Under the pieces are notes generated by a model, which was not told the origin of the DNA, made no database searches, and worked only from the letters and a program-made list of their open reading frames with translations. 10,216 nucleotides of DNA from Gonium pectorale (lineage: Eukaryota > Chlorophyta > Chlorophyceae > Chlamydomonadales > Volvocaceae), in assembly GCA_001584585.1 (NCBI GenBank), contig LSYV01000284.1, positions 15,135-25,350 on the forward strand, given 5' to 3'. This document shows, piece after piece, positions 1-7,241 of the stretch (positions within the stretch are counted from its first letter, which is position 1; every line of letters starts with the position of its first letter). A program made the position numbers and the translations under genes.

Positions 1-431
1 GCTTGTAGTTCCGAGGCCAGCTGGCGGTGCTGCTCTGCTTTTTCGTGCTGTTTCTCTGCGTGGTTTGTGTCCGCAGTGTATCCTGCTTCAACGATGTGTA
101 CCGTGTATCTGTTTCTGTCGTCTGGGCCCTGGTAACCGCGTTGTTGTGTGTGTCGAAGGGCCAGCTCAGGGATGAGGAGCAGGTCCGGGCGCATCTTGCT
201 GCGGACGTTGTCTGGGGTGTTGGGGAGTAGCCAGTCTGGTAGCCTCGAGTCGGCCACGTAGTCGGGCAGGTTATGTCTGGCTGTGGCGTCCATGATCATG
301 AAGCATCCACCATTCTGGCCTTTGGAGAGGTATCTGGCTATCGTACAGACCGCGTTGTTGTGGCGTTTGATGTACATGGCGTGCATATGGGGGTGCTGAC
401 ATCCTCCCAGAATGTGTCCCCCTGAGTCGTC
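1..431 (-). mobile_element. 5'-truncated non-LTR retroelement C-terminal fragment (restriction-like endonuclease region)
   Basis: The minus-strand frame from about 431 to the window edge carries the HILGGC, RHN, RPD and VHIVE signatures described for exon 11. Only the C-terminal part is present; reverse transcriptase motifs such as YADD are absent from the window. Same orientation as the host gene and missing 5' end are what truncated target-primed reverse transcription would leave. The exact left boundary is a guess from the loss of host-like sequence, and the 3' end, poly-A or tail repeat and target-site duplication lie outside or were not found. Confidence 0.55.
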
Positions 432-630
432 CGTATTGTCATTTGTTACAGCGTTGGCGTTATGCAATTCATCCAAAAGAATGAAATGGCGTATATGCAT
501 GTTATGCAGCCAGAAGATTGCCCTCATGAGCAGCAGTAGAACCATTACGAACACAGGCAGGAGAGCAAACAGGACTGCAGATAGCCGTATGCTGTTGGTG
601 TAGCCGGTACATGGAGGACATTCAGCAAAC
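1..630 (-). CDS. Exon 11: transmembrane helix continuing in frame into a retroelement restriction-like endonuclease remnant
   Basis: One base plus 209 stop-free codons running off the window. The acceptor CTGCAG and phase (CC|G) join it to exon 10. Exon residues 1-9 read FAECPPCTG, closing the cysteine domain. Residues about 15-35 (IRLSAVLFALLPVFVMVLLL) are a clear membrane helix. From about residue 67 (near base 431) the sequence changes: DDSGGHILGGCQHPHMH, YIKRHNNAVCTIARYL (RHN 89-91), MRPDLLLIPEL (RPD 147-149) and VHIVEAGYTADTNHAEK (E181, D187). RHN, then PD, then an acidic residue is the layout of PD-(D/E)XK restriction-like endonucleases at the C-terminus of some non-LTR retrotransposon ORFs. 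The CCHC finger usually preceding that domain is not intact. It could be a 5'-truncated insertion that the host exon reads into, a domesticated fusion, or a decaying junction. A weak donor inside the helix region (TTC|GTAATG) could alternatively splice the tail out. Confidence 0.65.
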
Positions 631-3600
631 CTGCAGGTATAGCAAGCAAGTCCACAATGCTGAGTGTGTTTGATGAGCGGGCAAACGGCATAGTGCGCAA
701 CGCATAAGCGTCCCTGTCTGTTTCTCAAGACGACCGAGCCCATTCAAAATTAACTTGGGCGGAGCCCCCACCGCGGAGCGGCATTGGGGGCAACGCATCC
801 TGGGATTGGGTGTGGTCTGCGTCCGTCCATGCGTGCATCCGTACGTCCATGCGTGCATTCCTTACACGATTCTTGAATACGGTGGCCGTTCGTTGCGTTA
901 TGGCGATGGTCAACGTATGTAGTCAACACCCCGTTTGCTGGTGACAGGCTGTCGCGTCTAATCCAGATGTTACATAGCTCAAATAATAGTATCGCAAGAC
1001 ATGTGGCTCACACAGCTGGGCTCCTGGTCGCATGACTCGCATGCTGATGCTTCCAACGCCCCATACCGTGGACCAATTAACACGCGATGGTCGCGGTCGC
1101 CCCGCGCAGTGCCTTTGCCAGCGTGCTTGCCAAGCCTGCTAGTGATGCCCCGCACCAATGCAGGGATTGTGCAGACGTACATGTTTATCGCATCCGCCCC
1201 CCTCGGGTGTCCTTATCCCCGTGTCTATGCCCTTGTGTGCCTTGGTTGCCTTACCACCAAACCCAAACTGACTTTACATGCACCACACACGTGCGCTCAC
1301 ATGGCCTGTACGGATTCCCGCCCGCCCCTTTCCAAGCTTCAAGGAAGCTTTTACCCTACTTGTCCTAGAGATGATGGTGCTGCGCCGTAGGCAAGATGCG
1401 GAAAGCTTCGCCACAAATGACCCGTCTAAAACAGTGCCCCACCCCACTGCTTCCACAAGCTGTCCAGTCTAAATCCAATCTGGTAGCCCCTTCATTCCAT
1501 GGTCTTGCCAAGCTGCATGCTACCTCACACGGATGCACGGACTATGGTGCTATATACCCTTGTGCGTGGGTGGCGCGGAAAATGCAATTGCCTAGCCAGA
1601 GTTTCCCTGCTCATTTCTGATGGCTAGAATACAAATGTCGTTGCATTACATTGCAGAAACCTACCCATCTGGACCAAACTGACGAATGTAAGATAGCCTA
1701 AATGCCATGCTGGCACCACAGTTTACCAACTACTTACGGGGGGCAAGGTACTGGGTACGTAGATTGCGGCTTGCAGTAGTGGCTGACATTGCACGGCACC
1801 TTGATGGACGGATCAGGGCAATAGTAGCCGGCCCTGTCACAGTCAACACACGACTGAGTAAACTCCAGAGTGATAGTGTGCGTTGCACTAGTACAATGAC
1901 TTACTTTAAATGCAGTTATGTCATTGACGTCCACATTCGTACCGCAGTAACAAATTTCACGAGCATTACACGGACTCCAAGCGCGTCGTGGGCCCTCCCA
2001 CTCAATACTCACGGGCAACGACTCTGGTAGGTAGAGGATTTCTCGGGGCAGTAATTCCCCTGGATGGGCCCTTGGCCAGCTCTGGAGCGCTCGTAACAGC
2101 TGGCCCTCTCCATCTGTGTACAACAATGACCCTGTGTCAGCCGTGGTACCTGCTGTTCAAGATGTAGGCGCCATACTGCCCGCACAACAGACGTGTGGCA
2201 ATAGACGGAACTGCTCTTTTATTGCTGCTCAGTGTGATGCAAATGGTCGAACCCTGAACCCAAAACTCTACAAACCGTTGTTGGCATCAATGTCGAGGAT
2301 GGTATGCTGCAACGGAAGGGTAGGCAGGGCGCGCAGGAAAGCAATTGAAGGTGCTAGATGCTACATGTGTCTGTAAGTAGCATCTATGTACCTCTAGCAT
2401 CATGTCTACCTGTAAGGTAACATTGGCGCGACACGTGCTGGTGTGTGAAAGAGTGGTGGCCAGGAGACAGCAGCTGCTTTATTTCCACGGGTGCATCAAC
2501 GAATGAACATGGTGCGTGTGCACGGTGGATTGCGGTGCCTGTATGTGGGCTCGCTGCAGCGAAGTCCAGCATAAAGCATTGAGGCCTGTACACTAGTGTA
2601 TACGAGAGCGTTGTGTCACTGGGCGTGGGGAAGGGAGGAGGTGAATGCTTCATAATGGCTCCGCTGCTGCTGCTGGGCGCATGACTCTTGCATAAAGCCG
2701 ATACATATTCACTCGCCCGCAGAGTTGCAGAGCAACGAGGTCTTACACCTGCCTGGAAACCGAGCAGCTGGTGGCGTGGGTGCTTCTGGCCCCACAGAAG
2801 TATCCCGCTGGGCAGGGCAGGCGCTCCGCAGGGGTAGGGCAATAGTAACCGGCAGGACAATCCAGATACCCGTTGTCTGCCACCTGCAATCATGTGCATG
2901 CTTGCGGCAATGATACCAAGGCATATGCTTGGGCAAACAAGGTTCGATGTGCACACCATCATCTTACCCCACTGCTCATTAACACGCTACACATGTAGCC
3001 CAAGGTTTGTGTGGCGTATGCATGCAGCCCGTGTGCTGGCGTGCACCTTTGCTCGCAATAAAATGCGTACACGATTGCTCAAAGCCCGACCACCCTCACC
3101 CGCACGGCTGCGGTCCCCTCGGGGCAGTACTGGCCGCTGAGGCAGGGCACGCACACCGCCCGCAGCTGCACCGCTGCCGGGCGGTCCGTGAAGAGGCCAC
3201 GGAAGATCGTGCGTGAGCACATGTATCCGGCGGGGCAGACGTCGACGTGGCCAGGTCTATCTTCAGGGGCAAAGCTGCAGGGGCATCCCGGGCTGGTGAC
3301 TTGCTGGCGCTGATGGTCCAGCAAGGCGTACGTGGTGCGGACGTCCAGCTGAGGACACAGAACGGCCTGGCTCCCGAGGGCAACGGCCGCCGCCAGCTCC
3401 TGAATAATGGAGAGGCACGCAGACGCCACCGTATGCGTGTGCATGCATACACGCACGTGCGTCAGTCCAGTATAAGTCAGGCCTGCCCTAGGGACCAAAG
3501 GGCAAGCAAGCATGCATGATGAACACGTATCAAGCGGCCATATGTAACCGGACGTTTATCTTCATACGCTGCCCCGGCGGCTGTTCAGTAGCTGCTTGTG

Positions 3601-6311
3601 GTTTGCTCGGGCGGCACGTATGCTCGGCGGGTGGCACGTGCAAGGATGCGGACATGCCATGCATGGAGCAACACGCGGCCGTGTCACACTTGTCCAAAGG
3701 GCATTGACAAACGACCAGCAGACGTGCATGCATCTCGACTTCTGCATGCCCCCGCCCCCGCCCCGCTTGGCACGCGAGGCCAGGCGAGCCCACGCACCAT
3801 CAGCGGCACCGGGTCATCTCCATCAATGGGGAGCTCGGCGCTGGTGTAGAGGTTGGCCAGGGCGTGAGGAATATAGGAGCCGTTATTGAGACCGGGGTCC
3901 CCCTGGAGTGAGATTGCGTTGCGCAGCATCTCCGCAACCAGGGACCGGTTGACCTGTGGGCCATCATACATCAAGGGCGTGTGAACCTCCCTTCGAACCA
4001 GATCCCGAACTGCACGGGTGTGCGGTCACCTGCGTGTGCTTGATTGCGTGCAACGAATACTTCAGGCATTCTGCGAGGGATGCATGCATTGCATTGTGCC
4101 CGACGGCTCTCGCATACATGCATGCTTGAAGCCGCCAACCAGACGACACCTATGCATACACAAAAGATCTCACTGCTGCCGTTTCGGCCGCCCTTCTGAT
4201 CCCACACTCGCTCATTGGAGCAGGAAGCAAGGCCCCTGCGTGACGCACCCTTGCAAAGGCCCCAGGGGGCGGCTCTGCACCGTCGTTTGCGACTTGGTAC
4301 AGGCTGCGCAAGAGGAACGACAGCTCCACTGCCGACTGCAGCAGAGCCTTCGGGCCAGCGTACGTGGAGGCAGTGGTGTTCATGCAGATGTCGCCGCTTC
4401 CGGCGCTGGGTCCGACTTTGATGTTGTCATCCGAGTCGCTGGAGATGGCAGCCAGCTGCTGTTGGGGAGCAGCAGCGCCCCGCAGCTGCAGCTCTGCGAG
4501 CGGTCCCGCGGGACACTCCGGGCTGCATGAACCAGCGGCCGCATCGCTGTCTGTCAGGCAGCGAGTGCACGGCTGCAACCGGTAATAAGCAAGGGACGGA
4601 TGGAAGGCACCAGAAGGGCAAGGGGGCTCTTACGACTGTCATGCGATTATGAAACGTTTAGCGCCGCTGATGACAGGAAGCCGCAACAACTGCTCATACG
4701 TACACAATGGTGTTGCATGGCTGGATGGCACACGCTGGGACGCAGGCAGTACGCTTGATTGGCCGGAGAGCATCAGCGATATGTGGGCGTGCACGCCAGC
4801 CCCCTTGTCTCCCTACCTGGCAGCTGGCGGCGTAGAGGTTGCCCGCCCTGTCGTCAGGAGATGCCGCCATGCAAAAGAGGCCAGGGCCGCACTCGGGCGA
4901 CTCACTCGTGCACGTGTAGCCAACTGGGCGGCATCCACAGCTGTATGTATGTACATACGGCGGCAACATGAACGTGAATGACCATCAGGGATGTCTGTTC
5001 GTGCTAGTTGGGAGTGAGCGCAGAAACAACATCTGCAAACTAAGCAACACGTGCACGCCGTACATGCCGCATAGCATCGTCTATCTTGATAGGACTCACT
5101 GTATGGCACACCCCCCAATGATGACGGCGGGCGGTTTTGCGGGGTTGAATATGGCTGGCAGGGCGAACCGCTCGGGGTGCAGGCAGCAGCGCCAGCAGCC
5201 ATCGCACAGCCCTCCATACTGGCCAAATGGCACATCATTGCAAAATCTGTATGTATAGATAGCACGGGCGGGTCGAGGTGAGGTCGGGTCGTTAGTAGGC
5301 ATGCATGGTGGTCTGTGGCCCAAACGTCCAACGCCCCAAGCCCAGTAGCGGGCGGGATGTGTACTACAGCGGGCCTCCCCCCCCCCCGGGCCCAGTGTGC
5401 CACCAAGCCCGTGTCCAAGCCAGGGGGTAGAGCATAGAGCATGCCCCCACATAACATATCGCCTGGTGAGGCAGGGGCTCGTTGATTGCCTCTGTGTGAA
5501 CCATCAATGAGAAACGTGTCTGAGCTGAGTGCAACGGAGGCGTGCATGCCCTTGATTTACGATCCGCCGCTCAGCGCAGCGTGCAGGCTGTCGTGACGTC
5601 ACACGCCACGTGAATGCGTCTATCCGTGTCGCCAGTGACCACACGCGTACGGCCAGGGCCCAAAATAAAGAGATGGGTCAGGGGCATGCGCTGTGGTCAG
5701 GCCGGCCATGGCTGCATACCCTTCCCGTCGTCCCACCCCCATCTAGATCACGGAGTCTGACGTTGTACACCACACTGAACCATAGGGGGGAACATACAGC
5801 TGGCTGTACTGTGCGTATATTGAGAAGATCACGGGCTTCGACATACAAAAACTCCACACTCCAAGCGTTGCCATAAGAGCAGGCGGTTTTACATGCTAGC
5901 TAAGTTCGTTGCGGCCAACGAGGGTTGTCGGGGTTGAGTGGCTGCTGGGGGCCGGGGTGGGGATGGGGGGCTTACTTTCCCAAACCGTCCATCCATCCCC
6001 CGCCTAGCCGAGGCACTTACAGCAGGCCCGCTGTACACACCTTGGCCCAGATCCTTCCCAGATAGGCAAGGGGACCCATGTCGCAACGACTTACTGGTCC
6101 TCGCCACACTGCTGATGATTGAGGCAGCCAGCAGCTAATGACCACCATGCGAAGAGGTTATACAAAACGTGGGCACTTGAGGCAGAACACAGCACCTGCG
6201 AGCGAGCGAAGTACCGATCCGAAACGTGTCGAACCCCGAAGCAAGGCAGACAGGACTGGAGCAGCAAGCTACACAAGCCTGTAGCTACACCAGTATGATG
6301 GCGCTGTACAT
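1..6311 (-). CDS. Multi-exon gene for a secretory-pathway cysteine-rich GCC2/GCC3-type membrane protein (ABCG-like ectodomain), 3' end beyond the window
   Basis: Eleven exons were joined by eye: 6291-6311, 6095-6195, 5100-5246, 4817-4940, 4249-4572, 3798-3953, 3100-3399, 2749-2883, 2013-2131, 1738-1833 and 1-630. Every junction has GT/AG ends and matching phase, and the frame is stop-free for about 717 residues. Order: hydrophobic N-terminus, cysteine-rich region (about residues 30-170), a less cysteine-rich middle with sequons NTT, NRS and NGS, GCC2/GCC3 modules (about 330-510), one transmembrane helix (about 523-543), then a retroelement-like tail. Known: GCC2/GCC3 ectodomains precede the ABC domain in ABCG24/28-type half-transporters of plants and algae, and also occur in large algal surface proteins. 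Inferred: a plasma-membrane or endomembrane protein with a lumenal ectodomain. No Walker A, ABC signature or Walker B is visible in the window, so transporter function is not shown. The first exon and a few acceptors are the least certain parts. Confidence 0.7.
631..1737 (-). other. Intron between exons 10 and 11, containing a dispersed repeat
   Basis: About 1.1 kb separates the CC|GTAAGT donor at 1737 from the CTATACCTGCAG acceptor at 631. It contains the left copy of the dispersed repeat (756-1055). The rest has overlapping weak open frames on both strands with no splice-consistent coding signal. Confidence 0.6.
756..1055 (+). repeat. Dispersed repeat, left copy
   Basis: It starts with the hairpin-rich core GGGCGGAGCCCCC and ends near CTCCTGGTCGCATGACTCGC. 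It matches 9291-9662 in the same orientation in several blocks: the GC core, TGGTCTGCGTCCGTCC, AATACGGTGGCCGTTCGTTG, GGCGATGGTCAACG and AGCTGGGCTCCTGGTCGCAT. Compared with the right copy it lacks an internal segment of about 75 bp and its third core hairpin is degraded. It sits in an intron, antisense to the host gene. No open reading frame is shared, so it is likely a non-autonomous element. Confidence 0.8.
1738..1833 (-). CDS. Exon 10: second canonical GCC module
   Basis: The acceptor is TGTGACAG, the donor consensus GTAAGT. The frame (one base, 31 codons, two bases) reads AGYYCPDPSIKVPCNVSHYC and ends TYPVPCP. It includes the sequon NVS. The 1834-2012 intron before it is also stop-free in this exon's frame, which makes a misleading 130-codon open frame; the module motif on either side only joins if the intron is removed. 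Confidence 0.75.
2013..2131 (-). CDS. Exon 9: continuation of the GCC modules
   Basis: The acceptor follows GCTGACACAG and the donor is consensus CC|GTGAGT. It encodes GHCCTQMERASCYERSRAGQ then GPIQGNYCPEKSSTYQSRC plus two bases. The next exon's first base completes Pro, restoring CPAGYYCPDPS. The start could also be 2149 (GTA CCA) or another in-phase CAG. Third positions here are less G/C-biased than in exons 3-8. Confidence 0.65.
2132..2748 (-). other. Intron between exons 8 and 9
   Basis: About 617 bp, more A+T-rich than neighbouring exons, containing the inverted repeat at 2356-2385. No phase-compatible exon was recognised. The acceptor at its end is uncertain because several CAGs in the same phase lie between 2132 and 2155. 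Confidence 0.5.
2356..2385. repeat. Small perfect inverted repeat (9-bp stem, 12-nt loop)
   Basis: AGATGCTAC at 2356-2364 pairs exactly with GTAGCATCT at 2377-2385. Outer GCTAGA and CTCTAGC words add partial pairing. It lies inside an intron of the minus-strand gene. It may be a remnant of a small element; no function can be assigned. Confidence 0.6.
2749..2883 (-). CDS. Exon 8: canonical GCC2/GCC3 module
   Basis: This is a phase-0 exon of 45 codons, from acceptor CAATCATGATTGCAG-type context to donor CAG|GTGTAAG. It reads LDCPAGYYCPTPAERLPC then PAGYFCGARSTHATSC and ends SVSRQ. The repeated CPAGxxC pattern is the clearest family signature in the window. A longer open frame over this interval (2384-2962) is in another frame and is a shadow. 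Confidence 0.87.
3100..3399 (-). CDS. Exon 7: ectodomain leading into the first GCC module
   Basis: This is a phase-0 exon of exactly 100 codons. The acceptor has a good pyrimidine run (CTCTCCATTATTCAG) and the donor is CGG|GTGAGG. It begins ELAAAVALGSQAVLCPQLDV, contains PGCPCSF and DVCPAGYMCSRTIFRGLF, and ends CVPCLSGQYCPEGTAAVR. The CPAGYMC and GQYCPEGT elements are characteristic of GCC2/GCC3-type cysteine modules. Confidence 0.83.
3400..3797 (-). other. Intron between exons 6 and 7
   Basis: About 400 bp with CATGC/GCATG-rich simple sequence and a C-rich stretch near 3750-3765. The open frames on both strands overlap each other and show no splice-consistent coding signal. Nothing else is seen. 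Confidence 0.5.
3798..3953 (-). CDS. Exon 6: central ectodomain with N-glycosylation sequons
   Basis: This is a phase-0 exon of 52 codons. The acceptor is GGCCCACAG and the donor is ATG|GTGCGT. It starts VNRSLVAEMLRN, contains NNGSYIPHALANLYTSAEL and ends DDPVPLM. Sequons NRS and NGS suit a lumenal or extracellular location. An earlier acceptor near 4006 keeps the frame open but does not match the phase of exon 5, so the later acceptor was preferred. Confidence 0.72.
4249..4572 (-). CDS. Exon 5: central ectodomain
   Basis: This is a phase-0 exon of 108 codons. The acceptor is CCGGTTGCAG and the donor is AGG|GTGCGT. It begins PCTRCLTDSD, completing the preceding cysteine motif (AASCQ-PCTRC), then SCSPECPAGP. 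After that cysteines thin out and a mixed region with the sequon NTT and a helical stretch (ALLQSAVELSFLLRSLYQV) follows. The open frame continues past the donor to about 4150, but the extension has poorer codon character and a stop. Confidence 0.78.
4817..4940 (-). CDS. Exon 4: cysteine-rich segment
   Basis: The acceptor is TACATACATACAG and the donor is CAG|GTAGGG. It encodes CGCRPVGYTCTSESPECGPG followed by LFCMAAS and ends NLYAASCQ. The alternating cysteines and strong G/C third positions support coding. It enters with one base completing a His codon (CA|C) and leaves in phase 0. Confidence 0.8.
5100..5246 (-). CDS. Exon 3: cysteine-rich segment
   Basis: The acceptor is CTATACATACAG and the donor is consensus GTGAGT. 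The frame (one base, 48 codons, two bases) reads FCNDVPFGQYGGLCDGCWRC at its start and ends VIIGGCAI. A second open frame through the same bases was rejected because only this one phases with both neighbours and supplies the dense cysteine pattern. Confidence 0.75.
5247..6094 (-). other. Long intron of the GCC-type gene
   Basis: It lies between exons 2 and 3. It holds open frames on the minus strand (about 5380-5547) but none with donor and acceptor phases that fit the flanking exons. Extra GTAAGT/GTAAGC donor-like sites occur near 6024 and 5973, so a small additional or alternative exon cannot be excluded. There is a C tract near 5379-5390. No other gene is seen. Confidence 0.5.
6095..6195 (-). 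CDS. Exon 2: end of signal peptide and first cysteines
   Basis: The acceptor follows CGCTCGCAG and the donor is a consensus GTAAGT. It encodes 33 codons ending HQQCGED plus two bases (CA). These join the single A of the next exon to make Gln, giving QQCGEDQFCNDVPFGQYGG, a convincing cysteine-rich continuation across an 848-bp intron. A shorter version starting at an internal CAG just before the CAG TGT codons is possible. Confidence 0.55.
6291..6311 (-). CDS. Exon 1 (tentative): start codon and first part of a signal peptide
   Basis: The ATG at 6311 opens seven codons ending in CTG before a GTGTAG donor. Joined in phase 0 to the next exon it gives MYSAIILVLCSASSA, a good signal-peptide shape with a small-residue cleavage site. 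It was chosen because the next exon has no in-frame ATG and the family should be secretory. The weak points are its shortness, a non-ideal donor, and the plus-strand reading of the same bases. Confidence 0.35.
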
Positions 6312-6407
6312 GCCCGAGCTGCTGGCAGAGAGCTACGAGGCCACGTTCCGCCGGCGGCAAGCTTGCCTTACCTTACTTACCTTACTTACCTTACTTACCT
6401 TACTTAA
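6295..6407 (+). CDS. Candidate first exon of an unrecognised plus-strand gene
   Basis: From ATGATGGCGCTG the frame reads MALYMPELLAESYEATF then RRRQ to 6360, with 20 of 22 third positions G or C and A/T-rich second positions, a strong coding pattern. It then runs in frame through the 9-bp tandem repeat as TLL units until TAA at 6409. The first usable donor is GTAAGG at 6408, so either the repeat is translated or the exon once ended near 6360. No family recognised. The same bases are read antisense by the proposed exon 1 of the GCC gene; a CAG at 6291-6293 also makes this an acceptor-like site. Confidence 0.4.
6371..6406 (+). repeat. 9-bp tandem repeat CCTTACTTA, four copies
   Basis: Four perfect consecutive units at 6371-6379, 6380-6388, 6389-6397 and 6398-6406, preceded by the partial copy GCCTTA. 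The 9-bp unit keeps a reading frame (three codons). On the minus strand each unit contains a consensus splice donor, GTAAGTAAG. Confidence 0.95.
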
Positions 6408-6421
6408 GTAAGGTAAGTAAG
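6390..6421. repeat. Perfect 32-bp palindrome of splice-donor-like words
   Basis: The left arm 6390-6405 is the exact reverse complement of the right arm 6406-6421, with no spacer and its centre at CTTAAG. The right arm contains GTAAGG, GTAAGT and GTAAGA on the plus strand. A 12-bp palindrome GGCAAGCTTGCC (6356-6367) lies at the other end of the tandem array, so the block looks like a local inversion or foldback duplication. Confidence 0.95.
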
Positions 6422-6664
6422 AGCTCACCGGTAAGCACAAGCGAACGCCGTGCCGTCCAGCACGCATTTCCCAAACAGCGTCGCAAAGGCTACTCAGCGC
6501 CCCCCGACTCTAAACACTTCTCGATATGTATAACTTTGCATACGGCCGCCGGTTCTTTATTTAGTGGATTTGGACTTACGTGCATATAGGTAGGAGACAT
6601 TGGGAGACACAAGTAGTAGGTAATGAACGAGCGGAATAAAAGTTGTTAAGGCAAGCAGTCTGCC

Positions 6665-6724
6665 GACATGTCGTACGCCCCCCCCCCCGCCCCCCCCCCC
6701 GGGTTGCCCCATCAAGACCCCCAG
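6665..6724 (+). other. Long interrupted C tract before a candidate acceptor
   Basis: Two nearly pure C runs (about 6676-6702) are followed by CCCCCAG at 6724, fitting a plus-strand polypyrimidine tract and acceptor. The complementary strand is G-rich and could form a quadruplex. It is also a likely spot for sequencing length errors. Confidence 0.6.
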
Positions 6725-6804
6725 CGCACACCCACAATGGCGCCAAATTCTCATCACCAACTTCAACCCGCACCCCTACCTGCGCGGCACGGCTCGCGGG
6801 ACCG
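6725..6804 (+). CDS. Candidate plus-strand exon, unrecognised
   Basis: After the CCCCCAG acceptor the frame beginning at base two reads WRQILITNFNPHPYLRGTAR, with nearly all third positions G/C from CGC onward. A possible GTACCT donor lies at 6806. Downstream, to about 7030, two further frames on the plus strand and one on the minus strand (CGSIVLVPRSRTQSVYLQPG) look equally protein-like, so exon limits and even strand are not settled here. Family unknown. Confidence 0.3.
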
Positions 6805-7061
6805 TACCTCCCCCCGCCACCCCTTCCGCCGCCCTGGATGGATGGCTCGCTCAGGGCGCCGGGCTGCAAGTACACGCTCTGCGTGCGGGAGCGAGGCACC
6901 AGAACGATCGAGCCGCACTCAGAGGGTGGCGCCGGTGCTGCTGGAGAGCGAGCGACCCGATCGAGCCGCCCGGAGCTGTGCTTCCCGCTCACGCACGCTC
7001 GCCCTCTGCATGTGGCGGGCGACGCAGCCTGATGTCCCAACTGGCTGCGATGCGCCGTCAT
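6785..7061. other. Ambiguous coding region open on both strands
   Basis: Plus-strand frames give APGCKYTLCVRERGTRTIE and VAPVLLESERPDRAARS. The minus strand gives ECGSIVLVPRSRTQSVYLQP, ending at a GCGCAG|GTAGGG donor-like site near 6784. Third-position bias cannot separate them because the antisense frame shares the same wobble positions. At least one is probably real; none could be joined in phase with confidence. Confidence 0.35.
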
Positions 7062-7241
7062 GCACCGAGTGGCTCTTCCCGCTCCTCACCGCGGATAGAC
7101 CGGCGCCGGGTCAAATAAGGAGCAAGGCGCCCCTGCTGGGTGGGTGGGTGGGTGCAGCAGTTAGCTAGCGGCACCTTCGGGCGGGCCGCCGCCGTGTACA
7201 TACGGAGGGGAGACGAGCCATAGATAGCGGGAGACCTGCAG

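Noticed and set aside
622..913. Short minus-strand open frames over the repeat core
   Set aside because: They cross the acceptor of exon 11 and the hairpin repeat, and the frames are not shared with the right-hand repeat copy.
2384..2962. Minus-strand open frame of 192 codons
   Set aside because: It covers exon 8 in the wrong frame; the canonical CPAGYYCP module is in a different frame bounded by splice sites.
4813..5547. Minus-strand open frame of 244 codons
   Set aside because: It runs through exons 3 and 4 in a frame other than the cysteine-rich one. The true frames are separated by an intron and phase with their neighbours.
6001..6107. Extra GTAAGT-type donors on the minus strand near 6024 and 5973 suggesting a small exon
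   Set aside because: The intervening sequence gives no cysteine-rich or phase-compatible exon, whereas exon 2 joins directly to exon 3 with a convincing motif.
6362..6424. CRISPR-like or telomere-like repeat
   Set aside because: The 9-bp units are contiguous without spacers, do not match algal telomere units (TTTTAGGG type), and sit in a gene-rich context.
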